Positions 8,390 through 16,682 of a stretch of DNA of 64,000 nt are shown one piece after another. The first letter of the stretch is position 1; each line of letters begins with the position of its first letter. Made by a program: the position numbers and the translations under genes. This DNA is from JASJAR01 sp038530285 (GTDB lineage: Bacteria > Pseudomonadota > Alphaproteobacteria > Rhodobacterales > Rhodobacteraceae). The DNA is taken from positions 1-64,000 of the forward strand of contig JBCBCY010000015.1 of the NCBI GenBank assembly GCA_038530285.1, written 5' to 3'. The notes under the pieces were generated by a model, which was not told the origin of the DNA, did no database searches, and worked only from the letters and a program-made list of their open reading frames with translations.

Positions 8390-9955
8390 TTAAGGTTTAT
8401 CGATCTTGTAGACCGTGGCCCATTCGTTGCCGTGAAGGGCGGTGTAGCGCGGGTCGTCGCGGTAACACTCGTTCAGGCGCACCGCCAAAAGGTACTGGGC
8501 TGTTGGGAAGGCTTGCAGCGTATTCTCGACAAGTCCGGTACAGGTCGCCGTCGACGTCAGGATCGACAATTGGCCAAGCTTTTCAACAAAGACACCCGGG
8601 CCTGCCCATTCGAGGCCTTGCGCGGTCGACAGGCCAAGCGACGACGTTAGATAGGGGAACCATTCGGCGGTTTCATCCGTCGCCCAGGGTTCGCCGGTGA
8701 AGATCACGAAGCGTGAGTTCGGTTCGATATTGGTTTCGACCCAGGCCATGACCTCGCGGATTTCGCGGGGCAGGGTTTCCATGCCAGTGCGTTCGGCCAT
8801 TTCGCGGGTGGCCCCAAGCGTTGTGGCGGTGGCGGCGAACAGGGCAAGGAAGGCAGCGGTCGACACCGGGGTGGACAATAGCGTGATCTGGTGACCATCG
8901 GTGGGCCTGGTCCAGGCAGCCGCACCTTCGCCCACAAGGCGGAACAGCATAAGCAATCCGTAAGCGGCCAGCACCGAATTGGGGATCACCAGCGGCGAGG
9001 GCGCATGGCGCGGCGTGATGAACCAGATCGCAAGCGCCAACAGCAGCCAGAAATACTGCTTCTGGCGCGCCAGTTCGACCACGCCAAGGGCGGCCGGTAT
9101 CATGATATACCACGGAAACAGCCCCAACTCGGCCAGTTTGCGGGCCGAACAGGCCAGACACCAGCCGGAGGTTTCGGACGCCGAGCGGAACGGATCGAGC
9201 CCATGGGCGCCCAGCACCCAAATCAGCCAGGGCAGGATGATCGCGAAAGATCCCGCGCCAACCGTGACCAGAAGCTTCAGGCGTTCGGCCGGCGCGCGGT
9301 CCGAAAGCATGACAATAAGGGTGATGCCGGTGGCTGCCGTGATCCCAAATTCCAGATGGGACAGGATCGTCAGGCCGCACAGCGCCAGCGTTGCAAGACA
9401 GCGGACCAGACGCGGATCATCCATCATCCGGACGGCGGCGACCCAGGCCCAGATCGCGAAAACCGCCCCCGTACCGCGTGTGATCCCGCCGCCCATGATG
9501 AGGAATTTGAACGTCCGGTCCTGGAACATGAAAATCGCAGCCGCCACGATCAAAACCAGCCATGGCAAGCGCATCGCGCGCAACAATGCGACGAAACCGG
9601 CGATAAACACCAGGTTCATCGCAAAAGGGTACCACGTGGCCACAAGGACGGGGTCGGCCCCCGTAAGCCGCGAAATGGCCGCCACGATCCAAAGGGCCAG
9701 GGGCGGATAGCCAAGGGGCAAAACCTCGCCATTGAAGGCATAGTCTGTCGGCGGGATCATCCCATTGGCGATGATCGCCTCGGCGATGACGACAAAGAGC
9801 GCGCCATCGTTGATCGGAAAGGTGAAATCGCCGAACCAGTTCAGGCGGAACACGGTTGCTGCGGCAAACAAGACGCCAAGTATTGTCCACCAGATGCGGG
9901 TGTCGACTTCGCCCGCTGGCGCGGCGTCAATGTCGCGGATATCGGCGTCGTACAT
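8390..9955 (-). CDS. GT-C-like multi-pass membrane protein
   Basis: Membrane protein of 521 aa with about ten or more hydrophobic helices between residues 25 and 380, and a soluble periplasmic C-terminal part of about 140 residues. The loop after the first helix has FPINDGALFVV and later LPLGYPPLALW, as expected of GT-C glycosyltransferases (acidic first loop, lipid-phosphate sugar donor). The likely start is the ATG at 9955 (MYDADIRDID); an in-frame upstream start would add a tail of unlikely composition. It is encoded just upstream of the GT2-YbhN-FAD operon, so it is a plausible enzyme for using the polyprenyl-linked sugar. The family assignment is tentative. Confidence 0.7.
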   Translation of the reverse strand: MYDADIRDIDAAPAGEVDTRIWWTILGVLFAAATVFRLNWFGDFTFPINDGALFVVIAEAIIANGMIPPTDYAFNGEVLPLGYPPLALWIVAAISRLTGADPVLVATWYPFAMNLVFIAGFVALLRAMRLPWLVLIVAAAIFMFQDRTFKFLIMGGGITRGTGAVFAIWAWVAAVRMMDDPRLVRCLATLALCGLTILSHLEFGITAATGITLIVMLSDRAPAERLKLLVTVGAGSFAIILPWLIWVLGAHGLDPFRSASETSGWCLACSARKLAELGLFPWYIMIPAALGVVELARQKQYFWLLLALAIWFITPRHAPSPLVIPNSVLAAYGLLMLFRLVGEGAAAWTRPTDGHQITLLSTPVSTAAFLALFAATATTLGATREMAERTGMETLPREIREVMAWVETNIEPNSRFVIFTGEPWATDETAEWFPYLTSSLGLSTAQGLEWAGPGVFVEKLGQLSILTSTATCTGLVENTLQAFPTAQYLLAVRLNECYRDDPRYTALHGNEWATVYKIDKP

Positions 9956-10073
9956 GCTCTGCCCTTGGTCGGTGCCGGCCCCTTGATGGAACCGCGTTTT
10001 CCCATCCCATAGGTGGCAAGGATGGTGAAAATTGGGCAAAGACCGAGGATTTTAGCTGCAAATTCGCGCCAAA

Positions 10074-10159
10074 AGGGCTGTCCGCCCCCAAACCCGCGCC
10101 ATTTATCTTGGGGGCTGTCCGCCCCCAAACCCCCGAAGGTATTTTCGGGCCGATGAAGG
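10074..10159 (+). repeat. dispersed intergenic repeat (GTATTTTCGGG...GATGAAG type)
   Basis: Direct doublet of a GGGGCTGTCCGCCCCC hairpin unit, followed by AACCCCCGAAGGTATTTTC and GGGCCGATGAAGG. The same core recurs at 13471, 29102, 31670, 34240, 53390 and 53550. It lies between the cfa stop and the GT-C gene start, in a 215-bp gap with nothing else recognisable. Confidence 0.7.
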
Positions 10160-10170
10160 CGCGCGCGATT

Positions 10171-11400
10171 TTACTCCGCGGCCATAGCGGCGTTTTGCGC
10201 CCGCGCGGGGTAAAGATAATCGCGCGTCAGCGGCACGGCGTCCTGGCGGTGGGCCAGCTGGAACTGGAACACGCATTGCCGGTTCAGCCGGAACGTCATC
10301 TCAGACGCGACAAGATAGTAGCGCCACATCCGAAAAAACGTCTCATCATACATGGCCACCGCTGCGTCGCGCTGGGCCACGAACCGGTCGTGCCAATGGC
10401 GCAGGGTTTCAGCATAGTGCAGGCGCCAGACCTCGACATCACAAGGATACAGGTCTTCTTTTTCCACCGCCGCCATACATTCGGACATCGCCGGCACATA
10501 GCCGCCGGGGAAGATGTATTTCTGCACCCAGGGGCTGGTGGACCCCGGTGGATCGGTGCGCCCGATGGTATGGATCAGCGCGATCCCGTCCGGGCGCAGC
10601 CGGTCATGCACCTTGCGGAAATAGGTGCGGTATTGTGGCTGGCCCACATGTTCGAACATGCCCACCGACACCACCCGGTCAAACTGTTCGGTCACGTCGC
10701 GGTAGTCCATCAGGCGGAAGTCGATCTGATCTGACAAACCTTCCGCCGCGGCGCGTTCCCTGGCGATTTTGAGCTGCTCTTGCGACAACGTCACCCCTGT
10801 GACCCGCGCGCCGTAGTCGCGTGCCAGGGTCAGGGCCATGCCGCCCCAGCCGCAGCCAATGTCGAGCACATGCATCCCGGGCTCAATTCGAAGTTTGTCG
10901 GCGATATGGGCCTTTTTGGCGACCTGAGCCTCTTCCAGGGTCATGTCGGGCCGGGCGAAATAGGCGCAGGAATACTGCTTGTCGGGGTCGAGAAACAGGT
11001 CATAGAGCGCCGCGGACAGATCATAATGATGCGCCACATTGCGGCGAGCCTTGTGCGACGAGTTCACCTGACCGATCCAGCCGCCCAGTTTGCGCACCAC
11101 ATCCAGGGGGCGCTGAAACCGCGGGCCGGCGCCTTCGGCAACGTTCTTCAAAGCCAGGGCCATGAAGCCGTAAAGGTCATCGTCTTCGATGGTGAGCGTG
11201 CCGTTCATATAGCCTTCGCCGACGCCCAATTCGGGGTTCTTGACGATGCCGATCAGCGTCGCGCGGTCCGCGATGTGTATCCGTATCTCGGGCCCGGTGC
11301 CGTCGCCGTACCTCCGCGAGGCCCCATCGGGCATGTCTATGGTCAGCGATCCTTTGCGCACACATTGGTCGGCGACCGTTTCAAACAAACGTTCCCACAT
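10171..11400 (-). CDS. cfa: cyclopropane-fatty-acyl-phospholipid synthase family methyltransferase
   Basis: SAM-dependent enzyme that adds a methylene bridge (or related methylation) to unsaturated acyl chains of membrane phospholipids. The 409 residues hold the SAM loop VLDIGCGWGGMAL (about residue 180), the family segment HHYDLSAALYDLFLD, and the conserved SVGMFEHVG and YIFPGGYVP motifs. The ATG at 11400 has an AAGGGGG site 6 nt upstream; in-frame sequence further upstream runs into the divergent aspS promoter and is rejected. Roseobacters often have several paralogues, so the exact lipid product is not certain. Confidence 0.9.
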   Translation of the reverse strand: MWERLFETVADQCVRKGSLTIDMPDGASRRYGDGTGPEIRIHIADRATLIGIVKNPELGVGEGYMNGTLTIEDDDLYGFMALALKNVAEGAGPRFQRPLDVVRKLGGWIGQVNSSHKARRNVAHHYDLSAALYDLFLDPDKQYSCAYFARPDMTLEEAQVAKKAHIADKLRIEPGMHVLDIGCGWGGMALTLARDYGARVTGVTLSQEQLKIARERAAAEGLSDQIDFRLMDYRDVTEQFDRVVSVGMFEHVGQPQYRTYFRKVHDRLRPDGIALIHTIGRTDPPGSTSPWVQKYIFPGGYVPAMSECMAAVEKEDLYPCDVEVWRLHYAETLRHWHDRFVAQRDAAVAMYDETFFRMWRYYLVASEMTFRLNRQCVFQFQLAHRQDAVPLTRDYLYPARAQNAAMAAE

Positions 11401-11572
11401 GTCTAACCCCCTTTCACCCAATTGGCGGGCGTGGCCAATTCTGGCCAGCCGGGGTCGCTCGTACGCAGCAGCAAGATCGCCCCGGACTGCGACATTCTGG
11501 CAAAAGTTAACGAATCGGTAAAGTCTGGTGTCAACCGTCCCTACGGATCGGCAAAGCACCGCAGACCGCGCC

Positions 11573-11601
11573 TTGACTTCGCGGGCCTGACGCGGTGTAT
11601 C
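11573..11601 (+). promoter_or_regulatory. sigma70-type promoter for aspS
   Basis: TTGACT (11573-11578), a 17-bp spacer and TGTATC (11596-11601) in the divergent cfa-aspS gap. The expected start of transcription near 11608 gives a leader of about 40 nt before the aspS ATG. Confidence 0.55.
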
Positions 11602-11648
11602 GGCGCGACTTTCATCACGCTTTTCACTGCGCCCGTCGGAGGAACCCA

Positions 11649-13427
11649 ATGCACGCCTATCGCAGCCAGACCTGTGCCGAATTGACGGCGGCCAATGTGG
11701 GGCAAACCGTGCGTTTGTCCGGCTGGGTGCATCGCGTGCGCGACCATGGCGGGGTGCTGTTCATTGACCTGCGCGACCACTACGGCATCACCCAGGTGCT
11801 GTGTGACCCTGACAGCCCGGTGTTCTCTGAGGTTGAGAAGGTCCGCTCGGAATGGTGCATCCGCATCGACGGCAACGTCAAAGCGCGCGACCCCGACCTT
11901 GTGAACCCCAAGATCCCCACCGGCGAGGTGGAGGTTTTCATTCGCGACATGGAAGTGCTGGGCGCTGCCGAAGAATTGCCGCTGATCGTGTTCGGCGACC
12001 AGGAATATCCCGAAGAGACCCGGCTGAAGTATCGGTTTCTGGATCTTCGGCGCGAGGCGATGCAGGCCAACATGACCTTGCGGTCAGATGTGGTGGCCTC
12101 CATTCGCAAACGCATGTGGGATCAGGGCTTTCGCGAACATCAAACGCCGATCATCACCGCATCGAGCCCCGAAGGGGCGCGGGATTTTCTGGTGCCCTCG
12201 CGGTTGCATCAGGGCAAGTTCTATGCGCTGCCGCAAGCGCCGCAGCAGTTCAAACAGCTTTTGATGGTGTCGGGCTTCGACAAGTACTTTCAGATCGCAC
12301 CGTGTTTCCGAGATGAGGATCCGCGCGCGGACCGCTCGCCCACGGATTTCTACCAGTTGGATATGGAAATGTCCTTTGTCGAGCAGCAAGACGTGTTCGA
12401 CACGATCCAGCCGGTGCTGACCGGGATTTTCGAAGAGTTCGGCAGGGGCCGCGCGGTCGATACCGATTGGTCGCAGATTTCCTACCGAGATGCGGCAAAA
12501 TGGTACGGCACCGACAAGCCCGACCTGCGCAATCCGATCAAGATGCAGGATGTGTCGGACCATTTCCGCGGCTCTGGCTTTGCGATCTTTGCCAAGATTT
12601 TGGAACAGGACGGCACCGAAATCCGCGCGATCCCGGCCCCCACCGGCGGGTCACGGAAGTTCTGCGACCGGATGAACGCCTTTGCCCAGAAAGAAGGCCT
12701 GCCTGGCATGGGCTATATCTTCTGGCGCGATCAGGGTGAAGGCATGGAAGCGGCCGGGCCCCTGGCGAAAAACATCGGGCCCGAACGCACCGAAGCGATC
12801 CGCCAGCAGTTGGATCTGGGTGTCGGGGACGCGGCGTTTTTCTTAGGTGGTAAGGCGAAAGCGTTTGAGACCGTCGCAGGCAAGGCGCGGGTGGTGATCG
12901 GTGACGAGTTGGGCCTGACCGACAAGGACAGATTTGCCTTTGCCTGGATCGTCGATTTCCCGATCTACGAGCGCGACGAAGAGACCGGCGCGATTGATTT
13001 CGAGCACAACCCGTTCTCGATGCCGCAGGGTGAGATGGCGGCCCTGGAAGGCGATCCGCTGGATGTGCTGGGCTATCAATACGATCTGGCGTGTAACGGC
13101 TACGAACTGGTGTCAGGCGCCATCCGGAACCACCGGCCCGAAATCATGTTCAAAGCCTTTGAAATCGCAGGCTACGGCGAAGACGAGGTCAAAAAGCGCT
13201 TCGGCGGCATGGTCAATGCGTTCCGCTTTGGCGCACCACCTCACGGGGGCTGTGCGGCCGGGATCGACCGGATCGTGATGCTGTTGGCGGATGCTGACAA
13301 TATCCGCGAGGTGATTTTGTTTCCGATGAACCAGCGGGCGGAAGACCTGATGATGGATGCGCCATCCGATCCCACCGGCGAGCAGTTGCGCGAACTGGGC
13401 TTGCGGGTTTTGCCACCTGAGGCGTAG
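11649..13427 (+). CDS. aspS: aspartyl-tRNA synthetase
   Basis: Class IIb aminoacyl-tRNA synthetase that charges tRNA-Asp (in many alphaproteobacteria also tRNA-Asn). It has 592 aa with the N-terminal OB anticodon-binding fold (VRLSGWVHRVRDHGGVLFIDLRDHYG, start of the fold), motif 2 around FRDEDPRADRSPTDFYQLD, the bacterial GAD insertion in the middle, and motif 3 GAPPHGGCAAGIDRI near the end. The ATG at 11649 follows a GGAGGAAC site; the longer in-frame start overlaps the promoter. A strong stem-loop follows the stop. Confidence 0.98.
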   Translation: MHAYRSQTCAELTAANVGQTVRLSGWVHRVRDHGGVLFIDLRDHYGITQVLCDPDSPVFSEVEKVRSEWCIRIDGNVKARDPDLVNPKIPTGEVEVFIRDMEVLGAAEELPLIVFGDQEYPEETRLKYRFLDLRREAMQANMTLRSDVVASIRKRMWDQGFREHQTPIITASSPEGARDFLVPSRLHQGKFYALPQAPQQFKQLLMVSGFDKYFQIAPCFRDEDPRADRSPTDFYQLDMEMSFVEQQDVFDTIQPVLTGIFEEFGRGRAVDTDWSQISYRDAAKWYGTDKPDLRNPIKMQDVSDHFRGSGFAIFAKILEQDGTEIRAIPAPTGGSRKFCDRMNAFAQKEGLPGMGYIFWRDQGEGMEAAGPLAKNIGPERTEAIRQQLDLGVGDAAFFLGGKAKAFETVAGKARVVIGDELGLTDKDRFAFAWIVDFPIYERDEETGAIDFEHNPFSMPQGEMAALEGDPLDVLGYQYDLACNGYELVSGAIRNHRPEIMFKAFEIAGYGEDEVKKRFGGMVNAFRFGAPPHGGCAAGIDRIVMLLADADNIREVILFPMNQRAEDLMMDAPSDPTGEQLRELGLRVLPPEA

Positions 13428-13449
13428 ACGATCCTTTGGAAAGGATCGT
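13428..13449 (+). terminator. stem-loop directly after aspS
   Basis: Perfect 10-bp arms ACGATCCTTT and AAAGGATCGT around GG, starting one base after the aspS stop. A second perfect hairpin (arms CCGATTTTT and AAAAATCGG, 13452-13471) follows at once. No long U-run, so it may act as an mRNA 3' stabiliser or be part of the repeat family. Confidence 0.55.
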
Positions 13450-13451
13450 AT

Positions 13452-13504
13452 CCGATTTTTGGAAAAATCGGGGCCTCCGGCGGGGATATTTACAGAGAGA
13501 TGAA
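13452..13504 (+). repeat. dispersed intergenic repeat (GGGGATATTT...GATGAAG type)
   Basis: Hairpin CCGATTTTT/AAAAATCGG followed by GGCCTCCGGCGGGGATATTT and GAGATGAAG. The same order (hairpin, GCCTCCG, GGGATATTT, GATGAA) recurs at 31648-31708 and 34215-34270. Confidence 0.7.
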
Positions 13505-13797
13505 GGTGGATCTCGCCAATTGGACGCCGCCGCCTGTCCCGCCAGATGATCTGGGATTTGACGGCCGCTACGTCCGGTTGGAGCGTTTCGAAGCCGCGCC
13601 GATCCATGCCCAGGCGGTGCGTTCGCCAAAGATGTGGGCGTATATACCCCAAGGTCCAGGTTCCGATCGCGGCGTCTTATGGGATGGAAACCGGGGGCGG
13701 TCGACCGCGTTGCTGATCAGGTGTTCTATGCGCTCAATGACAACGGTCCCTGCGACATCGCAAGCGATGCCGGCGCCTTGCGGATGGAGCCTTTTCT
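13500..13797 (+). pseudogene. decayed GNAT N-acetyltransferase fragment
   Basis: The first frame reads MKVDLANWTPPPVPPDDLG, then FDGRYVRLERFEAAPIHAQAV and MWAYIPQGP, which is the normal N-terminus of a RimJ-like GNAT protein (arginine/leucine-rich first strand and W-x-Y-[IL]-P-x-G-P). A stretch is missing before MWAYIP. After about residue 55 the reading continues only in another frame (VADQVFYALND...ALRMEP, resembling the FYA...LRI-P strand of GNATs), and the gene then stops at the response-regulator gene. The acetyl-CoA-binding part is absent. I call it a frameshifted and truncated remnant. Confidence 0.6.
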
Positions 13798-14515
13798 AGA
13801 CCGCCCGTTTGTCCCGCAAGCGGTCTTCGATCAGGCCCGCGATACGCGCCAGCGCCGATACAATCGCCTCGCCGTTTTCGTTGCGCTCGGCCAAGGCATG
13901 CACCGCATCCAGAAGCTCTTCATCCGCGGCTGTTTTGGCCACGCCGGCCAGAAATGCCGTTGTGTATGACAATGTCCGCGGGCTTTCTGTATCGGCCAAA
14001 AGTTCCGAGATATGGGCCAGATCATCGCGGTAGGCGATGCGGTCTGGCTTCACATCTTCGGTTGGAATGGCGCGAAGCCCCTTGGGGCGTGTGTCTTCGG
14101 GCAGGTGTGACAGGATCATCTCCTGGAACTCAGCCAGGCTGAGAACCGGTTTTGACATGAACCCGTCTGCTCCTGCTTCCAGGGCATCCGGCGCGACCGT
14201 ATCATCGCCCGATGTCGCAATGATCACCGGCACACGCGGCACGGTTGCGGCCAATTCGCTGACAAGTTCCAACCCCGACCCATCGGGCAGGCCGATGTCA
14301 ACAATCGCTACCGAAGGGCGATAGGTGCACAAGTGGCGCGCGGCCGAGCGCAGGGTATCGGCACGTCTGATCCGCGCCCCGGACCGCAGGCACAACAGGC
14401 GGATCGCCTCACTGGCGAACCGGCTGTCTTCCACAAGCAGTATCGTTTGACCGAGCAAAGGCCGCTCGGGCGTTGGTGGGCGGCTTTGCAGGAAGTCTTC
14501 TAACGTTTCCGGCAT
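13796..14515 (-). CDS. response regulator with receiver domain and uncharacterised C-terminus
   Basis: Two-component receiver protein, 239 aa. The receiver domain spans about residues 22-145: acidic pair in LLVEDSR, phospho-acceptor Asp in AIVDIGLPDGSG, conserved Thr/Ser region IIATSGDD and Lys in GFMSKPV. The remaining 95 residues are helical with no recognisable DNA-binding or enzymatic output domain; they could be a dimerisation or Hpt-like module. No histidine kinase is adjacent. It converges onto the GNAT remnant with a 2-base overlap. Confidence 0.85.
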   Translation of the reverse strand: MPETLEDFLQSRPPTPERPLLGQTILLVEDSRFASEAIRLLCLRSGARIRRADTLRSAARHLCTYRPSVAIVDIGLPDGSGLELVSELAATVPRVPVIIATSGDDTVAPDALEAGADGFMSKPVLSLAEFQEMILSHLPEDTRPKGLRAIPTEDVKPDRIAYRDDLAHISELLADTESPRTLSYTTAFLAGVAKTAADEELLDAVHALAERNENGEAIVSALARIAGLIEDRLRDKRAV

Positions 14516-14662
14516 GTTCAGATCCCTAATTTCAAGCGGCTTTTACGTCTTCATTACCTAACGAGTGCTTAAGGCAGGGACCTTTGCGTGTTCACACCTG
14601 CGGCGATGCGGGTCTTGCACCTCGGCGGGCAGGGCCGGTATGCCGCCAGAAAAGGAGTTCTC

Positions 14663-15067
14663 ATGATTGGTCGACTGAACCATGTGGCGATTGCCGTTCC
14701 CGATCTGGATGCGGCCGCCGCGCAATACCGCGATACATTGGGGGCAAAGGTGGGCCCGCCCCAGGATGAGCCTGATCACGGTGTGACGGTGGTGTTTATC
14801 GAGCTTCCAAATACCAAGATCGAGCTTCTTTATCCCTTGGGAGAGGCGTCACCGATCCAGGGGTTCCTGGACAAGAACCCTTCAGGCGGGATCCATCACA
14901 TCTGCTATGAAGTCGATGATATTCTGGCGGCCCGTGACACGCTGAAAGCCACGGGCGCGCGGGTTCTGGGCAATGGTGAGCCGAAGATCGGCGCACACGG
15001 AAAGCCCGTTTTGTTTCTTCACCCCAAAGACTTCACCGGCACGCTTGTCGAACTGGAGCAGGTCTGA
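14663..15067 (+). CDS. mce: methylmalonyl-CoA epimerase
   Basis: Interconverts (2R)- and (2S)-methylmalonyl-CoA, a step in propionyl-CoA assimilation and in the ethylmalonyl-CoA pathway. It is a vicinal-oxygen-chelate (glyoxalase fold) protein of 134 aa beginning MIGRLNHVAIAVPDLDAA. The metal-ligand His lies in NHVAIAV; GGIHHICYEVDD and a terminal Glu in TLVELEQV supply the others. An AAGGAG site 5 nt before the ATG at 14663 fixes the start. Its stop overlaps the next start (TGATG). meaB at 34.4 kb and prpE at 53.6 kb belong to the same metabolic area. Confidence 0.93.
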   Translation: MIGRLNHVAIAVPDLDAAAAQYRDTLGAKVGPPQDEPDHGVTVVFIELPNTKIELLYPLGEASPIQGFLDKNPSGGIHHICYEVDDILAARDTLKATGARVLGNGEPKIGAHGKPVLFLHPKDFTGTLVELEQV

Positions 15068-15345
15068 TGGGTCCGGTTTCAAGTATTGTTCTGTTCGCGG
15101 TGATCTGGTTTCTGGTGCTGTTTGTGGTCTTGCCGCTGCGGCTGGAAACCCAAGGCGACCGGGGCGAGATTGTGCCGGGCACCCAAGCGGGTGCGCCTGC
15201 AAACCTGAACATGTGGAAGAAGGCGCGGCTGACGACGATCATCGCGGGCGTTATCTGGGTTATTGCGGCAACGGTCATCTGGTCGGAACTGATCACGGTG
15301 CGTGACCTCGACGTGTTCAACCGTATGCGTCCTCCATCGGAGTAG
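15067..15345 (+). CDS. DUF1467 family small membrane protein
   Basis: Protein of 92 aa with two transmembrane helices (about residues 5-25 and 55-75) joined by a polar loop carrying LRLETQGDRGEIVPGT, typical of DUF1467. This family regularly follows mce in Rhodobacterales and other alphaproteobacteria; its function is unknown. Translationally coupled to mce through TGATG. The 3' end overlaps the convergent EI24-type gene by 29 bp. Confidence 0.88.
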   Translation: MGPVSSIVLFAVIWFLVLFVVLPLRLETQGDRGEIVPGTQAGAPANLNMWKKARLTTIIAGVIWVIAATVIWSELITVRDLDVFNRMRPPSE

Positions 15346-16048
15346 TTGCATCCAGCCGGTGGAACAGATGGGTGAAGGTTGCCGCCCCCAGGATCGGGAC
15401 CAGCAGATTTACAATCGGTATCGTTAAGGGCACCGCCATCAGGATGCCCGCGATCCAGATCGTCGTGAAGTGCCGCGACCGGGCCCGTTTGGCGCCTTCA
15501 CGTCCCAGACGGCGCATGGCGGTGATCTGAAAGTATTCGCGGCCCAGAAGGTATCCGTTCAGCCCGTAGAACACCAAAGGCATGAAAGGTGCGAGAATGA
15601 CCGAGAAAAACATAATCGCGTAGATCACCCCCGCGGCCAGATTGGCGCCAATGATCACGCCCAGAAACGCCAGACTGTCGCGGATCGCTTCGCCCAGCGG
15701 CGCCCGGGGCGCGGGCGGCAGATGCGGATAATGCACCGCCTCAACCGCGTCCGCGACGTCATCGAGAAAGATCGACGTAAAGGCCGACGCCACAGGCACC
15801 ATCAAAAACACGCCCACGATCATCATCGCAAAGACCGACAGGCCCGAGGCCAGATCGTCGACCCAGGAAATCTCGCCCACGCGCGGGGCCGTGATCGTGT
15901 CGGGCAACAGCCAATCGACAAGGAAATAGACGCCCACCGTCAGCCCGATGAACAGGCCAATCGTCAACCCGACGCCCAAAAACAGGACCCGCCTGAAGCG
16001 TGGATCGCCCATCTGGCCGATGGCACGAAGGAAATCATTGAAAATCAT
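15317..16048 (-). CDS. EI24 domain-containing (CysZ-like) membrane protein
   Basis: Integral membrane protein of 243 aa with four or more hydrophobic helices and the EI24/CysZ pattern, including FYGLNGYLLGREYFQITAMRR, the signature near residue 165. CysZ members are sulfate permeases, but many alphaproteobacterial EI24 proteins are uncharacterised, so transport of sulfate is only a possibility. The start overlaps the stop of the upstream nitroreductase by 4 bp, so the two are co-transcribed. Confidence 0.82.
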   Translation of the reverse strand: MIFNDFLRAIGQMGDPRFRRVLFLGVGLTIGLFIGLTVGVYFLVDWLLPDTITAPRVGEISWVDDLASGLSVFAMMIVGVFLMVPVASAFTSIFLDDVADAVEAVHYPHLPPAPRAPLGEAIRDSLAFLGVIIGANLAAGVIYAIMFFSVILAPFMPLVFYGLNGYLLGREYFQITAMRRLGREGAKRARSRHFTTIWIAGILMAVPLTIPIVNLLVPILGAATFTHLFHRLDATTPMEDAYG

Positions 16049-16623
16049 GCCTCAACCCAGTCGGTCAGGGCGGCCACATCCGGGCGGGGCCGTTCGGGTG
16101 GCGCGGCGGTTTCGGTGCCGATATGGACAAGGCCCGCAACGGTTTCATGGGGCTGAAGCCCAAGGTGGGGCCCGGTGAAGCCCGGATCATGGGACGCCCA
16201 GCCCGACAGCCAGTTCGCCCCCCAGCCCGCCGCAAGGCAGGCGTTCAACAGTGACAGGCAGACAGCACCCGCCGACAGGGTTTGTTCGATGGCAGGGATC
16301 TTGTCGGATGCTTTGGGCGAGGCCACAACCGCCACCACCAGATGGGCCATGGAAAATTGCTGCGCCATCTTGGTGATCGTTTCGGGGTCCATGTCGCGCG
16401 ATGCGCCATACTCCGCGACCGCGCCCGCAAGACGTTCGCAGGCCGCGTGGTTCAACACGACAAAGCGCCAGGGTTCCAGCTTGCCATGGTCGGGCGTGCG
16501 CGCGGCGATTGTCAAAAGCGCCTCAAGCTCTGCGCGACCTGGGATCGGCAGGCTCAGGGTTTTTGCGGGCCGTGACCGGCGCGTGGCCAGGAACTCAAGC
16601 GCGTGGGGGTTCTGTGCAGGCAT
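16045..16623 (-). CDS. nitroreductase family protein (YdjA-like)
   Basis: FMN-dependent NAD(P)H oxidoreductase of 192 aa. Visible family features are the N-terminal LATRRSRPAK (FMN phosphate contact), ARTPDHGKLEPWRFVVL and the central AACLAAGWGANWLSGW-like segment. Its compact size matches YdjA-type nitroreductases. The physiological electron acceptor is unknown. Its stop shares ATGA with the EI24 gene start. Confidence 0.88.
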   Translation of the reverse strand: MPAQNPHALEFLATRRSRPAKTLSLPIPGRAELEALLTIAARTPDHGKLEPWRFVVLNHAACERLAGAVAEYGASRDMDPETITKMAQQFSMAHLVVAVVASPKASDKIPAIEQTLSAGAVCLSLLNACLAAGWGANWLSGWASHDPGFTGPHLGLQPHETVAGLVHIGTETAAPPERPRPDVAALTDWVEA

Positions 16624-16682
16624 GTCTTCTCATGTCGGAAAGGACCGGGCGGAGGTCAAGCCTTGTGGGCGGGTTCTGCGCA

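Noticed and set aside
8891..10012. 373-codon plus-strand frame opposite the GT-C gene
   Set aside because: Gln/Arg-rich composition typical of an antisense shadow of a hydrophobic membrane protein.
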